A stretch of 64,000 nucleotides of DNA, taken from assembly GCA_008828725.1 (NCBI GenBank), contig MEHQ01000040.1, forward strand, positions 1 through 64,000. Direction: 5' to 3'. The translations under genes were made by a program, and so were the position numbers. The DNA comes from Saccharina japonica. Taxonomy: Eukaryota; Sar; Phaeophyceae; Laminariales; Laminariaceae. Positions 1-10,469 of this stretch are shown piece after piece. How positions within the stretch are numbered: position 1 is the stretch's first letter; each line of letters begins with the position of its first letter. Under the pieces are notes generated by a model. The model saw nothing but the letters and a program-made list of their open reading frames with translations. It ran no database searches and had not been told where the DNA came from.

Positions 1-534
1 ACATCGGGTCTAGAATGTGGTTTCCTGAGCCAGCCGAAAATAAATATATTGAAAATTGACCATTTGAAATCCTTACCAAAAATAGCTTTCAAGGCTATAA
101 CTAAAGCAAAACTGAAAAATATAAAGATCGACGCGAACGCGAATTTTCATTTTCACTCAGGGCATTGTTGGACACAACCGGCGTGTGAATTGTCGCCTTG
201 GTTCTTTCAGTACAGCCATCGGCAGAACCCACAAAAAAAAGTACCGTTCTCAGATGGTTACTACTGTAGATAGCTTGATCTACAGAGGGCAATCCACCCG
301 GCGACGAGTAGCTCGATACGAACTGTTAATATTGGACCTTTGTCGACAGATTCCTGTCGGATCGACAATCAAGCGGTTGACCCGTCAGTGCTTGGGATTA
401 GGGTTCGGGCCTCAGAGCAATTGAGTTGCTTCTGCATTTTTCGCGAGAGCGTCGTAGGCGTGTGGAGGTATTTAGTCTTTGTTTGGGGGGGGGAGGTTTC
501 TTCAGACCAATGATCGTGGCAGATAATCTGAAAG
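1..534. other. No gene recognised
   Basis: Short frames only, on both strands. The stretch at 384-400 has a GGGATTAGGGTTCGGG telomere-like word. A G-run (484-493) precedes the exon cluster. It may contain the 3' part of the minus-strand Gln-rich gene, but I could not place an acceptor or stop codon with confidence. Confidence 0.4.
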
Positions 535-573
535 CTACTGTAAAGTCATAGACAGATGCGTAACATGTATTAC

Positions 574-818
574 CTGCTGTTGAGGTGGCGGCTGGGCGGA
601 TTGCGCCGGCTGCGCGGAAGGTTGCGCGGCGGGCTGCGCGGAAGGCTGCGCGGCGGGCAGCGCGATGGGCTGCGGGGCGGGTTGTGCGATAGACTGGTGC
701 GGCTGCTGCTGCTGCTGTTGGACTGCTTGGGGTCCGACCGTTGCCCCCGAGGTACCCCGGGCTCGCCTCCTCTTCGCCGCATCAGCCCGAGGTGCACGGC
801 TGCCTTGTGCTGCACCCA
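574..818 (-). CDS. Exon of Gln/Pro/Ala-rich protein (downstream part)
   Basis: This minus-strand frame reads basic (KRRRARG) and then repeats Gln, Pro, Ala and Ser (QQQQQQPHQSIAQPAPQP, AQPSAQPAAQP). It ends at CAGCAG followed by GTAATA, a good splice donor at 573/572. An acceptor (TTGTCTTCAG) lies just upstream at about 819, although its phase does not match the preceding exon as I modelled it. The composition is the same as in the two minus-strand exons at 1025-1177 and 1503-1954, which argues that all three belong to one gene. Low-complexity Gln/Pro/Ala tracts are common in transcriptional co-activators and RNA-binding proteins, but no folded domain is visible, so no function is assigned. 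Confidence 0.4.
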
Positions 819-1024
819 AGCTGAAGACAACAGGCGCCTGGATTAGACAGCGTAAGGTCAGTGAACTGGTCAGGTCGTCGTATTTTCAATTCGGAAAGTT
901 GGTCACGCTTGTGTTTGCGCCATTTTATATATCGTGCGGAAGCATAACACAAACAGACCCCCCCTACGGGATCCTACAGAGGCCTTTTACGTCTGCCCGG
1001 GAAATGATTCACTACATTGCTCAC

Positions 1025-1177
1025 ATTGCTGCTCTGCTGCTGCTGCTGCTGCGCTTGCTGCGCGGGCTGCGCCAGCTGCGCAGGTAGCGGCGGCTGCGCT
1101 GGAAGCTGCGCGGATGGTGGCTGCGGCTGCAGTTGCTGCCCCTGTGCGCTGCCCCACGGCACTTGAGAACCAGGGCC
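1025..1177 (-). CDS. Exon of Gln/Pro/Ala-rich protein (middle part)
   Basis: A frame of 51 codons in phase 0 lies between an acceptor (CCGTTCTAG, ending at 1178) and a GTGAGC donor at 1024. It starts GPGSQVPWGSAQGQQ, continues with PAQ-type repeats and ends in a Gln run followed by SSN. Low complexity prevents identification by family. Its neighbours on the same strand share the composition. The exact exon borders are inferred from splice motifs only. Confidence 0.42.
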
Positions 1178-1502
1178 CTAGAACGGTCCAAGTCGTCGGT
1201 CACATGATCGCGCAGAGGAGAACCACATGTGCAAGTCGAAAGCCACAGAATAGAAGGCATGGGGAAGAATGGGGGGAAAAAATCGAATAGTATTCGTGTT
1301 TCTCAACGTGATGATGAGGCCCTTACTGGTGTAGTTCTCGGACGGAAAAGACTTGCGCGGCGACGAAGCAAGCAATGAGGAACGCGGGTGCCTTATGTAA
1401 AACAATTGACTTCCACCAGATATCCGTGTTCGCAGGATGTTTGAGTCGCAACCGCTAACTTTCTGTCCGCTTCTTGGAGAGATAAACCACGAGGAACTAA
1501 AC

Positions 1503-1520
1503 ATTGCTCTCGTTTTGTTT

Positions 1521-1584
<64 letters not shown>

Positions 1585-1954
1585 GGTTGTGGTTGTTGTT
1601 GTGGTTGTTGTTGTTGTTGTTGTTGTGGTTGTTGTGGTTGTTGTTGTTGTTGTTGTTGTGGTTGTGGTTGTTGTTGTGGTTGTTGTTGTTGTTGTTGTTG
1701 TGGTTGTTGTGGTTGTTGTTGTTGTTGTTGTTGCTGCTGCTGTTGCTGGTGTTGTTGCTGGTGCTGTTGCTGTTGCTGCGGCTGTTGCTGTTGTTGCGGC
1801 TGTGTCAGTGTCTGGTTGCCTACCTGTCCCATTGAAGTCGCTGGTGCCGCGATCCCTGAAGCCGGTTTGACACTCGTAGCATTTACCCCTCCATTCTGGT
1901 TGCCAGCAGTAATGGAAGGCCTCATTTCGACTTTATTGCCGAGCGGATCACACT
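1503..1954 (-). CDS. Exon with long polyglutamine tract
   Basis: The minus-strand frame opens after the acceptor CCCTTACGCAG (ending at 1955). It gives a non-repetitive stretch (CDPLGNKVEMRPSITAGNQN, then ATSVKPASGIAAPATSMGQVG), followed by about 90 residues of Gln with interspersed Pro. The tract is encoded mainly by CAA, seen as TTG repeats on the plus strand at 1513-1733. The other two exons use CAG, so the tract expanded separately. The frame meets TAG at 1499-1497. Either this is the C-terminus, or splicing occurs just before it at AAT/GTTTAG, which would keep phase 0 into the exon at 1025-1177. Upstream exons were not found. A glutamine-rich nuclear regulator is possible but unproven. 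Confidence 0.45.
1513..1733 (+). repeat. (TTG)n microsatellite with TGG interruptions
   Basis: About 70 trinucleotide units. A block TTGTGGTTGTGG followed by TTG runs is itself duplicated. On the minus strand it encodes the Gln/Pro tract of the exon at 1503-1954. Confidence 0.95.
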
Positions 1955-1959
1955 CTGCG

Positions 1960-4255
1960 TAAGGGATGTTTTGATTTCGCGCCGTCAGTGACCATATCAA
2001 GGGGGAAGAAGGTGGGGATCATATTTGTATCTGAGGGGTGCAGGGGCGGAGACGCTACGCAGCTAATATTTCGATCGTGGTTTCGTTGCATCCGGAGCAG
2101 AATGATGCACGCATACAACCGAACCAGACCCTTGAACACACGACCCTACCTACGTTTGGTCTATACCCCATGGCGTCTTTAGCGCCTGGGCCGCGGATGG
2201 CCATTGTGTAAGAGCCATTGTGGTTGACGTTCACGACACGTGTATGTATACCTAGGAATGTGCGGCATGCTCGTTGCGATCAAAATGGTAAACTCGCACT
2301 TGTGTCAGCTCTATGGGGTACAATATGTCTTGTAGCCGCTATGCACGTCACAGCACAACACGTACTCGGTAGATACGACTACCGTTTTTACTATACTGTG
2401 ATTCGGCTGATGCTGCTACAGTACTCCTCCTGCTCTTTCTCCTCTTCTTCCTCCTCCTCCTTCTCCAACTAAACACAACAGCGTCTCGAATCTATCGGCG
2501 GCATGGTATATCTTGACGTCTTGCTTGCTACGCCACCCTTACTGCACGAGTGTTTCGAAGGTCAGGAAGCAGGTTTTGTGGGGCATGTATGCTCAGAGGT
2601 GGACAACATAAATGGAACTGAGCAGGACGGTAGGTGGAATGTGTTTTTGGTGTGGAGATAGCGAGAGGGGGATAGCAGAGTGACCGCTGAGAGCGACAGC
2701 GGGTGCCAGCAATAGAAAACACCAGTACGTAAGTGAAACAGATGTTTCGACCCCCCTGCTGTGGCCGTTTTTTCAGTTGAGTTAGACAAGTGGCCACAAG
2801 GTCCTATGCGAGAGGAATCGATAGGTTGCCAGAAGTCACAAGCCACCGCATACACTACTCCTCTTGCGACTCCGAGGGGACCAACGCTTGTAACCCTAAG
2901 GACACGGATCCGCCGTTTGTTCAACACGTATGCGCAGAAGGATCTTGCAGATTGTACGACCGCGCAAAGCGCCAACCCTCCCTTGTGCAGGCGGCCACAC
3001 GTTCCGAGCACGGATTGATCGTCACAACAAGCAGTCATACATAGCAGGCCTTACCAACTACAAGGACCACGAATCATATACTACCAAATGCTGAGATGCC
3101 CTCCTGCTTATTTCCTACTTCTGCCACGAGACAATCGGCAAGATTGCTCGAAGACCTCTCCAAGCAAATCGAAGATGTTAAATACAAAACCACGGTCGCA
3201 AAATATCGCATGATAAGCGATAGCCTCTTTGAATGTAGCATGGTGTCCAGGGCCTACCGCAAGCGCTCCTCTGTACGTGTAGCGCTCGGTCGATGTTCCA
3301 GAATCAATCGTTACCCTGGTACCTGGTAGAGTGGAGTGCCCTGGTAATTTCCTATTTTCCTTTCCTATTTACTACATTTCGCGAACGAAGGGGATGTATG
3401 GCGGAGAGAGGGGGGGGCGGGGTACTGCAGGGGGTAGCATGATTCGAGGACCCCCCCTTCCCATCCTCTGATGGTCGCCACTGTTTTTGGATATTCTCGC
3501 TGGGTCGGGGCAGGGTTGGCAACGGATGGGAGTGCGTTGGTGAACCATGAGACACCGCGCCGAAGAAACAACACGACAACGCGGATGTGGGTTTATTGGT
3601 GGCGTGGAAACGAGCAGGGGGGCATTTTCTTTTGTTCTGCGCTCCTTCCCACTTTGTTGTCGTCCGCACTTGGTTTATTCAAACCCGAGACCATAAACGT
3701 TGCACCATTCCCCCCTGATATTTCCAGGTCCCTTTGTTGTGTTGTTATGACGTGCTGGCACCAACGATCGCTTGTCCGACTGGTTTGCGTTGAATGCGAG
3801 GATGCATCATGCATACTTCGCGCGGTTTCTGGACGACATCTGATCGACGTTTTGCAACGCCGTACCCAGAGGGGGGGGGAATATTTTCGGAGTACTTGCA
3901 TGGAGCTGATGTCACTGAGGCAGGGCGGTTGCGTCGATTAGCTAAACGGTCGTGGATAGGTGTACCGAGAAGGAATGGGTCCCCGAACACCCCCCCCGGT
4001 CTCCCGATATTGACGCAATGATTCTAGTGAGTGTTCGTATCGGAGATATCGTTTGAAAGTAGGCCAAATATTGTACATACAGTAGTCTTTACAGCACGTA
4101 CGCCTTTTGCCGTGTGCCGTAAGTATCCGCTGTAAATGAAAGTGTAACGCAACGAGCGACACATGAGCAGGGGGTACAGTACGAGCTACTGCCTGCTTGC
4201 CGGTGAATCTAACGTCGTCAAAATTAAAGGATACTGCCGGTATACCCATCCATGA
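1960..4255. other. Gene-poor stretch
   Basis: No repeat family or convincing exon covers most of this interval. A plus-strand frame at 3120-3290 reads like a coiled-coil fragment (ARLLEDLSKQIEDVKYKTTV) but lacks a clear acceptor or donor. Several 8-9 base C or G runs occur at 2752, 3410 and 3992. A TCC/TTC run lies at 2426-2466. Confidence 0.3.
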
Positions 4256-4261
4256 TATATA

Positions 4262-5717
4262 CAGGGGTCATCATCTGAGAAAGACCGGAATTTTCCAGCA
4301 TTTGTTTTTTCCTTTATTTTTGTTTTCGTAGAACCTGGTAGAACACAAAAATACCGAACAGCCCAGAATGAAGATACGTATACACACCAAAGCCCTTTCC
4401 TCCCACCGATCGATATGACGAAAAGAGAAGGCCTGTTCGGTATCGCAAATCACAAGCAAATCGAGCTCCCCTCTATCCAATGCCGGCGTCGTTTGAGCCC
4501 TTGTGGCCGGCACACTGTCCTCTGATCTGCCGGCAAGGCGTGTGTCTCCGAGCTGCTGCAAATGTGCAAATTGCTCGTCCCAGCTACGCTCTCAAACAAA
4601 ATTATTCGGGCTTAAGCCAGCATCTCGGCCCAACGAAACCAGGTTTCCAGGCACCCCACGGCCCACGGGGTCATTTTAACGTTGGCCGTTTTCAATTTGG
4701 ATGCTTGCATCGCTCGTGATATCAATCCTCGCGTACCCGTTCGTACCAGAAGTGAGTGGAATCACGGCGCGTCGATTTTCATCTACAGCATCCTCACGGA
4801 TCAGAGGCTAACACCTCGCTGCCGGAGGCTTATGTTTGGCTGCGACGGCTTGAGGCCGACTCCCCAGGTCAGAGGGGCCACTTGAGGCGCTGCAGCTGGT
4901 CGTGGGGCGCATTGTCCAGGGAGAACGGGCTGCTGTTCGAAGTTGATCCTTGATCTACTCTGTTGAGGCGTTGTGGGTACATCTGTCACTTGGCGAATCT
5001 GGACGGACGGCAGCCCCACCCCCGAAGGGCGAGGCCATTTGCCTCGCCGATTGCCCTCCTCGAACCCTCTAGTGGAGTACAGTAGCCACGCCAAGTGTCA
5101 CGTTCACCCCTCTTCGCTAGGCCGAGCACAAGTTTCGCCTACAAGCAGCAGAATCTGCATAAGTTTCCCACCCTGATCCACGACACGATATTGGTGACAT
5201 TTTTGTACGAGTACTCGTAATTTGTGTTTTTTTTAAAGCAGTACAAGCACCGAACGAGCACGAGCAGATTCACCCCACGAGCGATGCAAGCATCGAAATT
5301 GAAAACGGCCAACGCTACAATGACCCCGTGGGCCGTGGGGTGCCTGGCAACCCTGGTTTCGTTGGGCTCATTCGCTGGCTCAAGCCCTAATCATTTTCCT
5401 GGTGCACGCATCTGGACAACCGACTTGCTGTGGTTTTTGCAGTTCGGAGAGACACGCCTTGCCGGCAGATCGGAGGACAGTGTGCCGGCCACAAGGGCTC
5501 AAATGACGCCGATACTGAATAGAAGGGAGCTCCATTTGCTTGTGTTACCGAACAGACCTTCTATTTCGTCATATCGATGGGTGGGGCAAAATGGCTTAGG
5601 GTGTATATACGTATCTTCATTCTGGGCTCTTCGGTATTTTTATGACTCTACGAAAACAAAAAAAAGGAAGGCGAAGTTTTCTGGAAAAATCTGGTCTTTC
5701 TCAAATGATAAGCCCTG
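4262..5717. mobile_element. hAT-like nonautonomous element with long inverted arms
   Basis: The two ends are inverted copies. The left begins CAGGGGTCATCATCTGAGAA; the right, reversed, begins CAGGGCTTATCATTTGAGAA. Similarity continues inward for about 430 bases (4262-4722 against 5282-5717), with scattered substitutions and small indels. The ~560-base centre is not repeated and holds no transposase motif. Ends starting CAGGG and inverted termini are typical of hAT transposons, which make 8-bp target duplications. The flanking octamers GATATATA and TGTGTACG do not match, so the target duplication is lost or the ends are slightly misplaced. Short frames inside are inverted shadows of each other. 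Confidence 0.55.
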
Positions 5718-6300
5718 TGTGTACGTTGTCAGTACGTCAGCACAAGTACCTCAAGAGTACATCAGTACCTCAGAGTCCGATACTGTATACCCAAATGTCT
5801 GAGTATGGGGCAGTACTGGTACCTCTCAGTATGCCAGGGGATCGCCCCACCCAGTACCTAACAGTGGACTGCCTGATAATTGATACCAGGTATACTGTAC
5901 TGGTATTACAGTAGTAGTAGTACTGTTCTGTGCTGTGATGACCTACGCGATATGTCTGGTACTTGTAGATAATACCTGGTACCTGGTACTGCTCACCAGG
6001 GATGACGTACCTCACAGTTAGTTCGAGTAGCATGGGGTAGCCGGTAAACGGTAACGGTTACGAGTCAAAAGCAGACGCTTCGTGTCCGCGACCCTCCGTC
6101 TTTGGTATCACACTACTGTAGCGCCTCCCCAAAATGCCACTCGGTTGATTACAACTCTGCCATTCCCCCACCCCTGATTGCAGGGTATAGATCCTCCGGG
6201 TGCCTACTGACAGGGTCTGCATCAGTACAGGGGCACGAGCGCTGGAGCACTAGGCGGCGGCAGAAAGCAGAAGATGTACACGAAGGATACATGGATACGC
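5718..6300. other. TACCAGGTA/TACAGTA-rich spacer
   Basis: Dense GTACC, TACCTGGTA and TACAGTAGTAGTACTG words between 5750 and 6010. No gene seen. Confidence 0.5.
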
Positions 6301-6308
6301 CCGTTGAT

Positions 6309-6809
6309 CTACGTCCCACGCAATATTTGCGAAATATTTATAGAGACATGGCAGGCCTTTAATGAAGGGGATGAACGGCCTGTGTGTTTGTCAAATGTTA
6401 TTTTCGTTTTTCCCAAAAACAAATCCCCGCCCGTGTCTGCCAGATGCGCTTGTGGCAGTTTGTTACCCGGCCGGGTGGCTACACTAGCAGGAACCAAAAG
6501 AGGGTGGCCGATCTCAAGCCAAAATGGCATTGCGAGGGAGTGCGATTGCTGGCGAGCTGGAGATATCGGATACTCAACTGTGATGCTCAAAGCCTCGTCG
6601 ATAACAGGTACCCCCGTGCGTGTACGGTGTTTTCGGTGTTTGTTCGTCTTTTCCATCTCAATTGTGAGACTGCTGTGCACCAGATAGGTAGATGCTGTTG
6701 TGAGCTTCCAGGACTTGAGTACAGCACAGAGGCACCGTAGCCAGTATTCCACGCTACAGAGTAGTGGAGGCCTGGTGTTAAGAATCGCCAAATTGGCTTT
6801 CAGGCTCAA
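6309..6809 (-). CDS. Hypothetical reading frame, 166 codons
   Basis: This open minus-strand frame has a balanced composition, for example IEMEKTNKHRKHRTRTGVPV followed by segments such as LPQAHLADTGGDLFLGKTK. I do not recognise a family and no membrane segment stands out. It lies downstream of the likely first exon at 7252-7426 on the same strand, so it could hold later exons of that gene. No splice junctions were defined. A chance frame remains quite possible because overlapping plus-strand frames of up to 137 codons occupy the same DNA. Confidence 0.2.
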   Translation of the reverse strand: MSLKANLAILNTRPPLLCSVEYWLRCLCAVLKSWKLTTASTYLVHSSLTIEMEKTNKHRKHRTRTGVPVIDEALSITVEYPISPARQQSHSLAMPFWLEIGHPLLVPASVATRPGNKLPQAHLADTGGDLFLGKTKITFDKHTGRSSPSLKACHVSINISQILRGT

Positions 6810-7251
6810 GTCGTATTTCGTGTGCCCTCACCAGCAACATTTGCGACGTTTCTTATGTGATGATTCTTATTTTTCTCGGGTAAAATTGGACCATTTTCAG
6901 CGTTTCTTGTTTCTTACTTGTATAACATACACAGCAGTAGCAGTACCGCGAGAACGATACCAGGGTACCTCACGTTGACACTGCTGTACTACCAGTACTG
7001 TACGAGTATAGAGGTCAGCCGGAACCGACGAGCACTACGAGTACTCTCTACAAGTTTCTTAATCCCCCAACCAACAACAACGCCAAGAACGTTGCAGGCA
7101 CGGCTGAAGCCACAACCTGCTGTATCCAGCTACATTAGTCGGTCTGCTGTACTATGCTCCCTTTTTCCCCTCGCTGCCTCGGCAAGGTCTTTGCTTTGGC
7201 ATGGCCCATAGCGAGGGGGGGGGTCTTTCTAGCGAGCAAGGCTAGACTCAC

Positions 7252-7426
7252 CCTCAAGCGGACCGATACCTTCTTGCTGCTGCGCACCCGCCGCGAAGCG
7301 TGTGCAGCGGTAGAGTTGGATCGGCACTGGTGCGTCAGGCGCAAAAGTCCAGATGCACGGGCCTTTTTGGCCGTCGGTGTAGACAGCAATGTCCATCTCA
7401 CTTTTGTGCGCGGAGGCAGACGCCAT
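7252..7426 (-). CDS. Likely first coding exon of an unidentified gene
   Basis: The frame starts at ATG 7426 (MASASAHKSEMDIAVYTDGQ) and continues through KGPCIWTFAPDAPVPIQLY to GIGPLEG. It stops exactly at a strong donor, GG/GTGAGT (7251/7250). The composition is protein-like and not repetitive. DIAVYTDG resembles the start of an RNase H fold in retroelement polyproteins, but the rest does not continue that pattern, so this is only a hint. The plus strand here also has frames, with poorer composition. Downstream exons should lie below 7250; a hypothetical frame at 6309-6809 is one candidate. Confidence 0.4.
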
Positions 7427-7754
7427 CAGAAAGGTGGACGGACACTACGTACACAGCCCTAGGTATGTTTGCTAGAGGGAGCTGTACTGTCTCAGTAACC
7501 TGGCTTCGCCATCAAAGGAGGAGGGAGCGTGTGGCGACGAGCTGTTGTTGGACTGGTCAATCCCTTCAGCGCGAGAATTTTTATTTTTCAGACCAAGCAC
7601 CCTGAGTGCAACGAGAGAGAAAGCGAGGAGCCGACTGGGAAGGACAGCAACGAGAGCGTGTACGGACGGAGCGGGTCGAGTGTGGTCGTGCTAGGACTGG
7701 CCGAGCGGCACCGGAGCGGCGCGCCTGAGCAGCAGCACAGCAGCGCGCCGGCGC

Positions 7755-7924
7755 NTTGCATTGTCTGCTCTGCTTACTGCACTGCGCTGTAGTATATCTG
7801 TGTCGTAGTTTTTTCACCACAGAACTGGTATTGTTTTAGGATGAAGAATCGGCACGGACACTGGGTGTGCTGGATGTCGACGGGTAGAAAGGAAGGTTTA
7901 ATGTGAAGAACACACGCACACACC
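7755..7924 (+). repeat. GTGAAGAACACAC-tailed repeat, copy 1
   Basis: Shares an almost continuous 165-base stretch with 58101-58273: TTGCATTGTCTGCTCTGC, then GTGACCACAG-type sequence, GGACACTGGGTGTRCTGG, GTCGACGGGTAGAAAGG, and the end TTTAATGTGAAGAACACAC running into CA repeats. Other copies are at 17945-18030 (-), 20188-20335 (-), 51236-51325 (+) and 59387-59475 (+). A fixed 3' end with a simple-repeat tail suggests a retroposon (SINE-like). An N lies at its start. Confidence 0.7.
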
Positions 7925-8695
7925 AGGTATGTCGTAGTGGCGGGGTGGTGTCTCCGTGCCAACCGTATAGGAGGCAGCGGTGTGCGTATGGCCTCTGATA
8001 GGCTCAAAAGTCGCCAAGCTCAGTTAAACGTTGGAAGCTATATTATATATAATAGACAAAGCAGACAAATCAATATAGGTGTAGCTGGCAGCTGGCCATT
8101 TCCATCCAAAATCAGGTACGATGTGAGGCTGGCAAAGGGAAGGGCTCCTGGCTTGTGATTTTACCTAATTTCAGTGTGTACCTGATTTTGTCACCAAAGT
8201 GACAAGGTGTAGCTGAGGTTGGCTAAAACAAAAAACGCCTGATTTTTGCGAGACAAAAATTATTTTGGTAGGGATGGGTTCAGGGTTGGGGATAATAGGG
8301 TTGGGGTTAGAGTTAGGGATAGTGTCTTGAAGTGGTGTTTTCGGCATGTTTCGAAACAGAACACTGGAACCACACGCGGGGTACACCATATTCCCCCATT
8401 TTTATACTTTATCCTAGATAATAACTCATGAAGGTGGTGAAGGCGGCTCGTATGTAGAAGCCGAACTTCGCTCTTCGTGTGTACAAAAGTATACTGTACC
8501 CGTGTATTTCTACAAAGGTATACCCGCACGCTTGGTATTTCTACAAGGGTATACCCGCACCCTGGGTATTTCTACAATATTTCTACAAAGGTATACCGGC
8601 ACCCCGTGTATTGCATCACGGGGCGTAAGGCCCAGCATTAACGAGGAACAAAAAAGTCGGAGTTGAATATACATACGCGTATGATATAGGAATTT
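7925..8695. other. Gene-free stretch with telomere-like tract
   Basis: 8276-8322 contains degenerate TTAGGG/TTGGGG units (GGGTTGGGGTTAGAGTTAGGG spread over the tract). 8484-8605 has three imperfect copies of 'GTATTTCTACAAAGGTATAC'. No exon seen. Confidence 0.6.
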
Positions 8696-10347
8696 TTAGA
8701 CCGATGACAATGGGAACGCAAAGTTTCCATATAAAAGGTATATTTTTAAAGATTCCCGCCAACATGGTTCGGTACCGCTTGCTATGGGCATGATTCTTCC
8801 AAGCAAACGTTCACAGATGCTCCGATTACCTTGGAGTAAAGTAAAGAGTATTGGAGATAAAATACTTCAGGTACTTCGTGTACTCGGAGTGTTTCGGGGT
8901 TCGATACTCCGGGATACTGCTCGTACTCGGAGTATTTCGGGTATGGACACTCTAGATACTGCTTGTACTCGGAATATTTCGGGGTCCGATGCTGCAGTTA
9001 CTCCTTGTACTCTGAGTATCTTGGGGCTTCAGTACTGCTCATACTCCAAGTACTCCGAGTATTCAGGCCGCCAGTACTCTAATACTCTAAGTACTCGGAG
9101 TACGAAATGTACTCGATACTCGGAGTATACTCGGAGTGTGAAGTACGTTAGGGGCATCTTTGCATCATTTTCAAGACTCGGTCATCATTCCTTCCAGGTT
9201 CTGGGAGCATGTGACCGGCGTTTATAGCAATTCAAAATTCACAGATGCTCCCATTACCTGGAAGTATACTTAAGAGTATTTTAGAGAAAAAATACTTCAG
9301 GTATTTTGTGTACTCGCAGTATTTCGGTATTCAATACCCTCGATACTCGGAGTACTCCGAGTAATTTAGAAGTTCTTACTCCGAGTACTGCTCGTACTCG
9401 AGTATATGTATTGCTCATGCTCCCAGTACTCGGAGTATTTGGGCCTTCAGTACTGCTCATACTCCAAGTCCTCCGAGTATTTAGGCCAGCAGTACTTTAA
9501 CACTCTCAGTATTCGGAGTACGAAAAATACTCGATACTCCCGAGTATACTCGGAGTATCGAGAATTCTCGGAGCATCCGTGCAAACGTTCCAAACTTTGG
9601 GGAAAAACCCGAAAACAGAATCTTATGGAGCAGATGTTGGGGCGACGATCGGCTTGAGAAAAACTCAAGCGAAAAGGTCATTTCGAAGCGGCGAGATTAC
9701 GAGTCCTCGACAGACATCGACTGACAAAACAAACGACTGCGTCATGAATTCTGAATGAGGCGCGCTCGATATGGACTCCGACTAAGCCCTACACTAGGGT
9801 CGCAGGAGTGTTCACACCATGGCTGGTGATATGTGGTGGGTGCTGACCAGGCGTTTGACAAATCAATATTTGGCCGCTGGCGTGTGGCAAACAGATGGCA
9901 AAATTTCTCGACCCCTCTCGAATGTCTACAAAGAGTGTTTTTTTTTTCCGGTTTGGGAGAAGAGAGTAGGACGCCACCGGCAAGCTCTCGCCCCCTAAAC
10001 CTCGGATCCACCTGCTGATATTTTCGAGGCCGTCATCTACACCCGTTGGCCTCGCCCGACCCCGAACGGGTTGGCCGTGGGTTGAGGCGATGTTGAGATC
10101 GAAGGTCTATCATCGCATGAGCTGTTTTTTTTTTAAACGTGTTCACATTTTACAACGAGAAAAAACAAACTGCGCCGCGTGCAGCCGCGTTAAAACAAAT
10201 CAGAAATAAAAAAAAAGGAAAAAAAAAACAAAGGTCCGTTTTTTCCCACAGCGGGGGTACGAGGAAATCTTCAGCCGTTTCTTGATGATAACACTATTTT
10301 TGAGAGTTTGTTTTTCAAACTTTGCGTTCCCATTGTCATCGGTCTAA
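8696..10347. mobile_element. Element bounded by perfect 31-bp inverted repeats
   Basis: 8696-8726 and 10317-10347 are exact reverse complements over 31 bases, beginning TTAGACCGATGACAATGGGA inward from the left. A weaker match (GGAGT..GATAT) continues outside the right end and at 8658-8670, so the true termini may lie slightly outside. The interior has the ACTCGGAGT array (8870-9570), an AT/A-run segment (10120-10240) and no recognisable transposase. This could be a nonautonomous DNA transposon. The superfamily is not assigned because no target duplication is clear. Confidence 0.6.
8870..9570. repeat. ACTCGGAGTA minisatellite
   Basis: Irregular tandem copies of TACTCGGAGTATTTCGG-like units, about 25-45 bases apart, form two blocks. 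Each block is preceded by a similar leader: 'CACAGATGCTCC(C/G)ATTACC' at 8812 and 9240, and 'AAAATACTTCAGGTA' at 8860 and 9289. A ~430-base unit has therefore been duplicated. The units form near-palindromes (TACTC..GAGTA). Confidence 0.8.
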
Positions 10348-10469
10348 CTGAATAGAAGTTCGTGGAAAATATCACTCCTACGAGCTCATCGAGGAATGGC
10401 GTTTTTTATTGAAAACTCGAATAACGCACAAGGGTTAACTAAAACGTCCGTGGGCAATCAAAGAGGCGA
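10348..10469. other. Right flank of the 31-bp TIR element
   Basis: AT-rich flank without a gene. Confidence 0.4.

Noticed and set aside
1504..1962. Plus-strand poly-Cys, poly-Leu and poly-Val frames
   Set aside because: They are the reverse or shifted reading of the (TTG)n tract; the minus-strand Gln frame has splice signals and non-repetitive flanks.
7581..7830. Ala/Arg-rich minus-strand frame through the N at 7755
   Set aside because: Contains an ambiguous base and the start of a dispersed repeat; not supported as a gene.
8784..9227. 147-codon frame with Thr/Arg/Ser repeats
   Set aside because: It translates the ACTCGGAGT array; no splice or conservation support.
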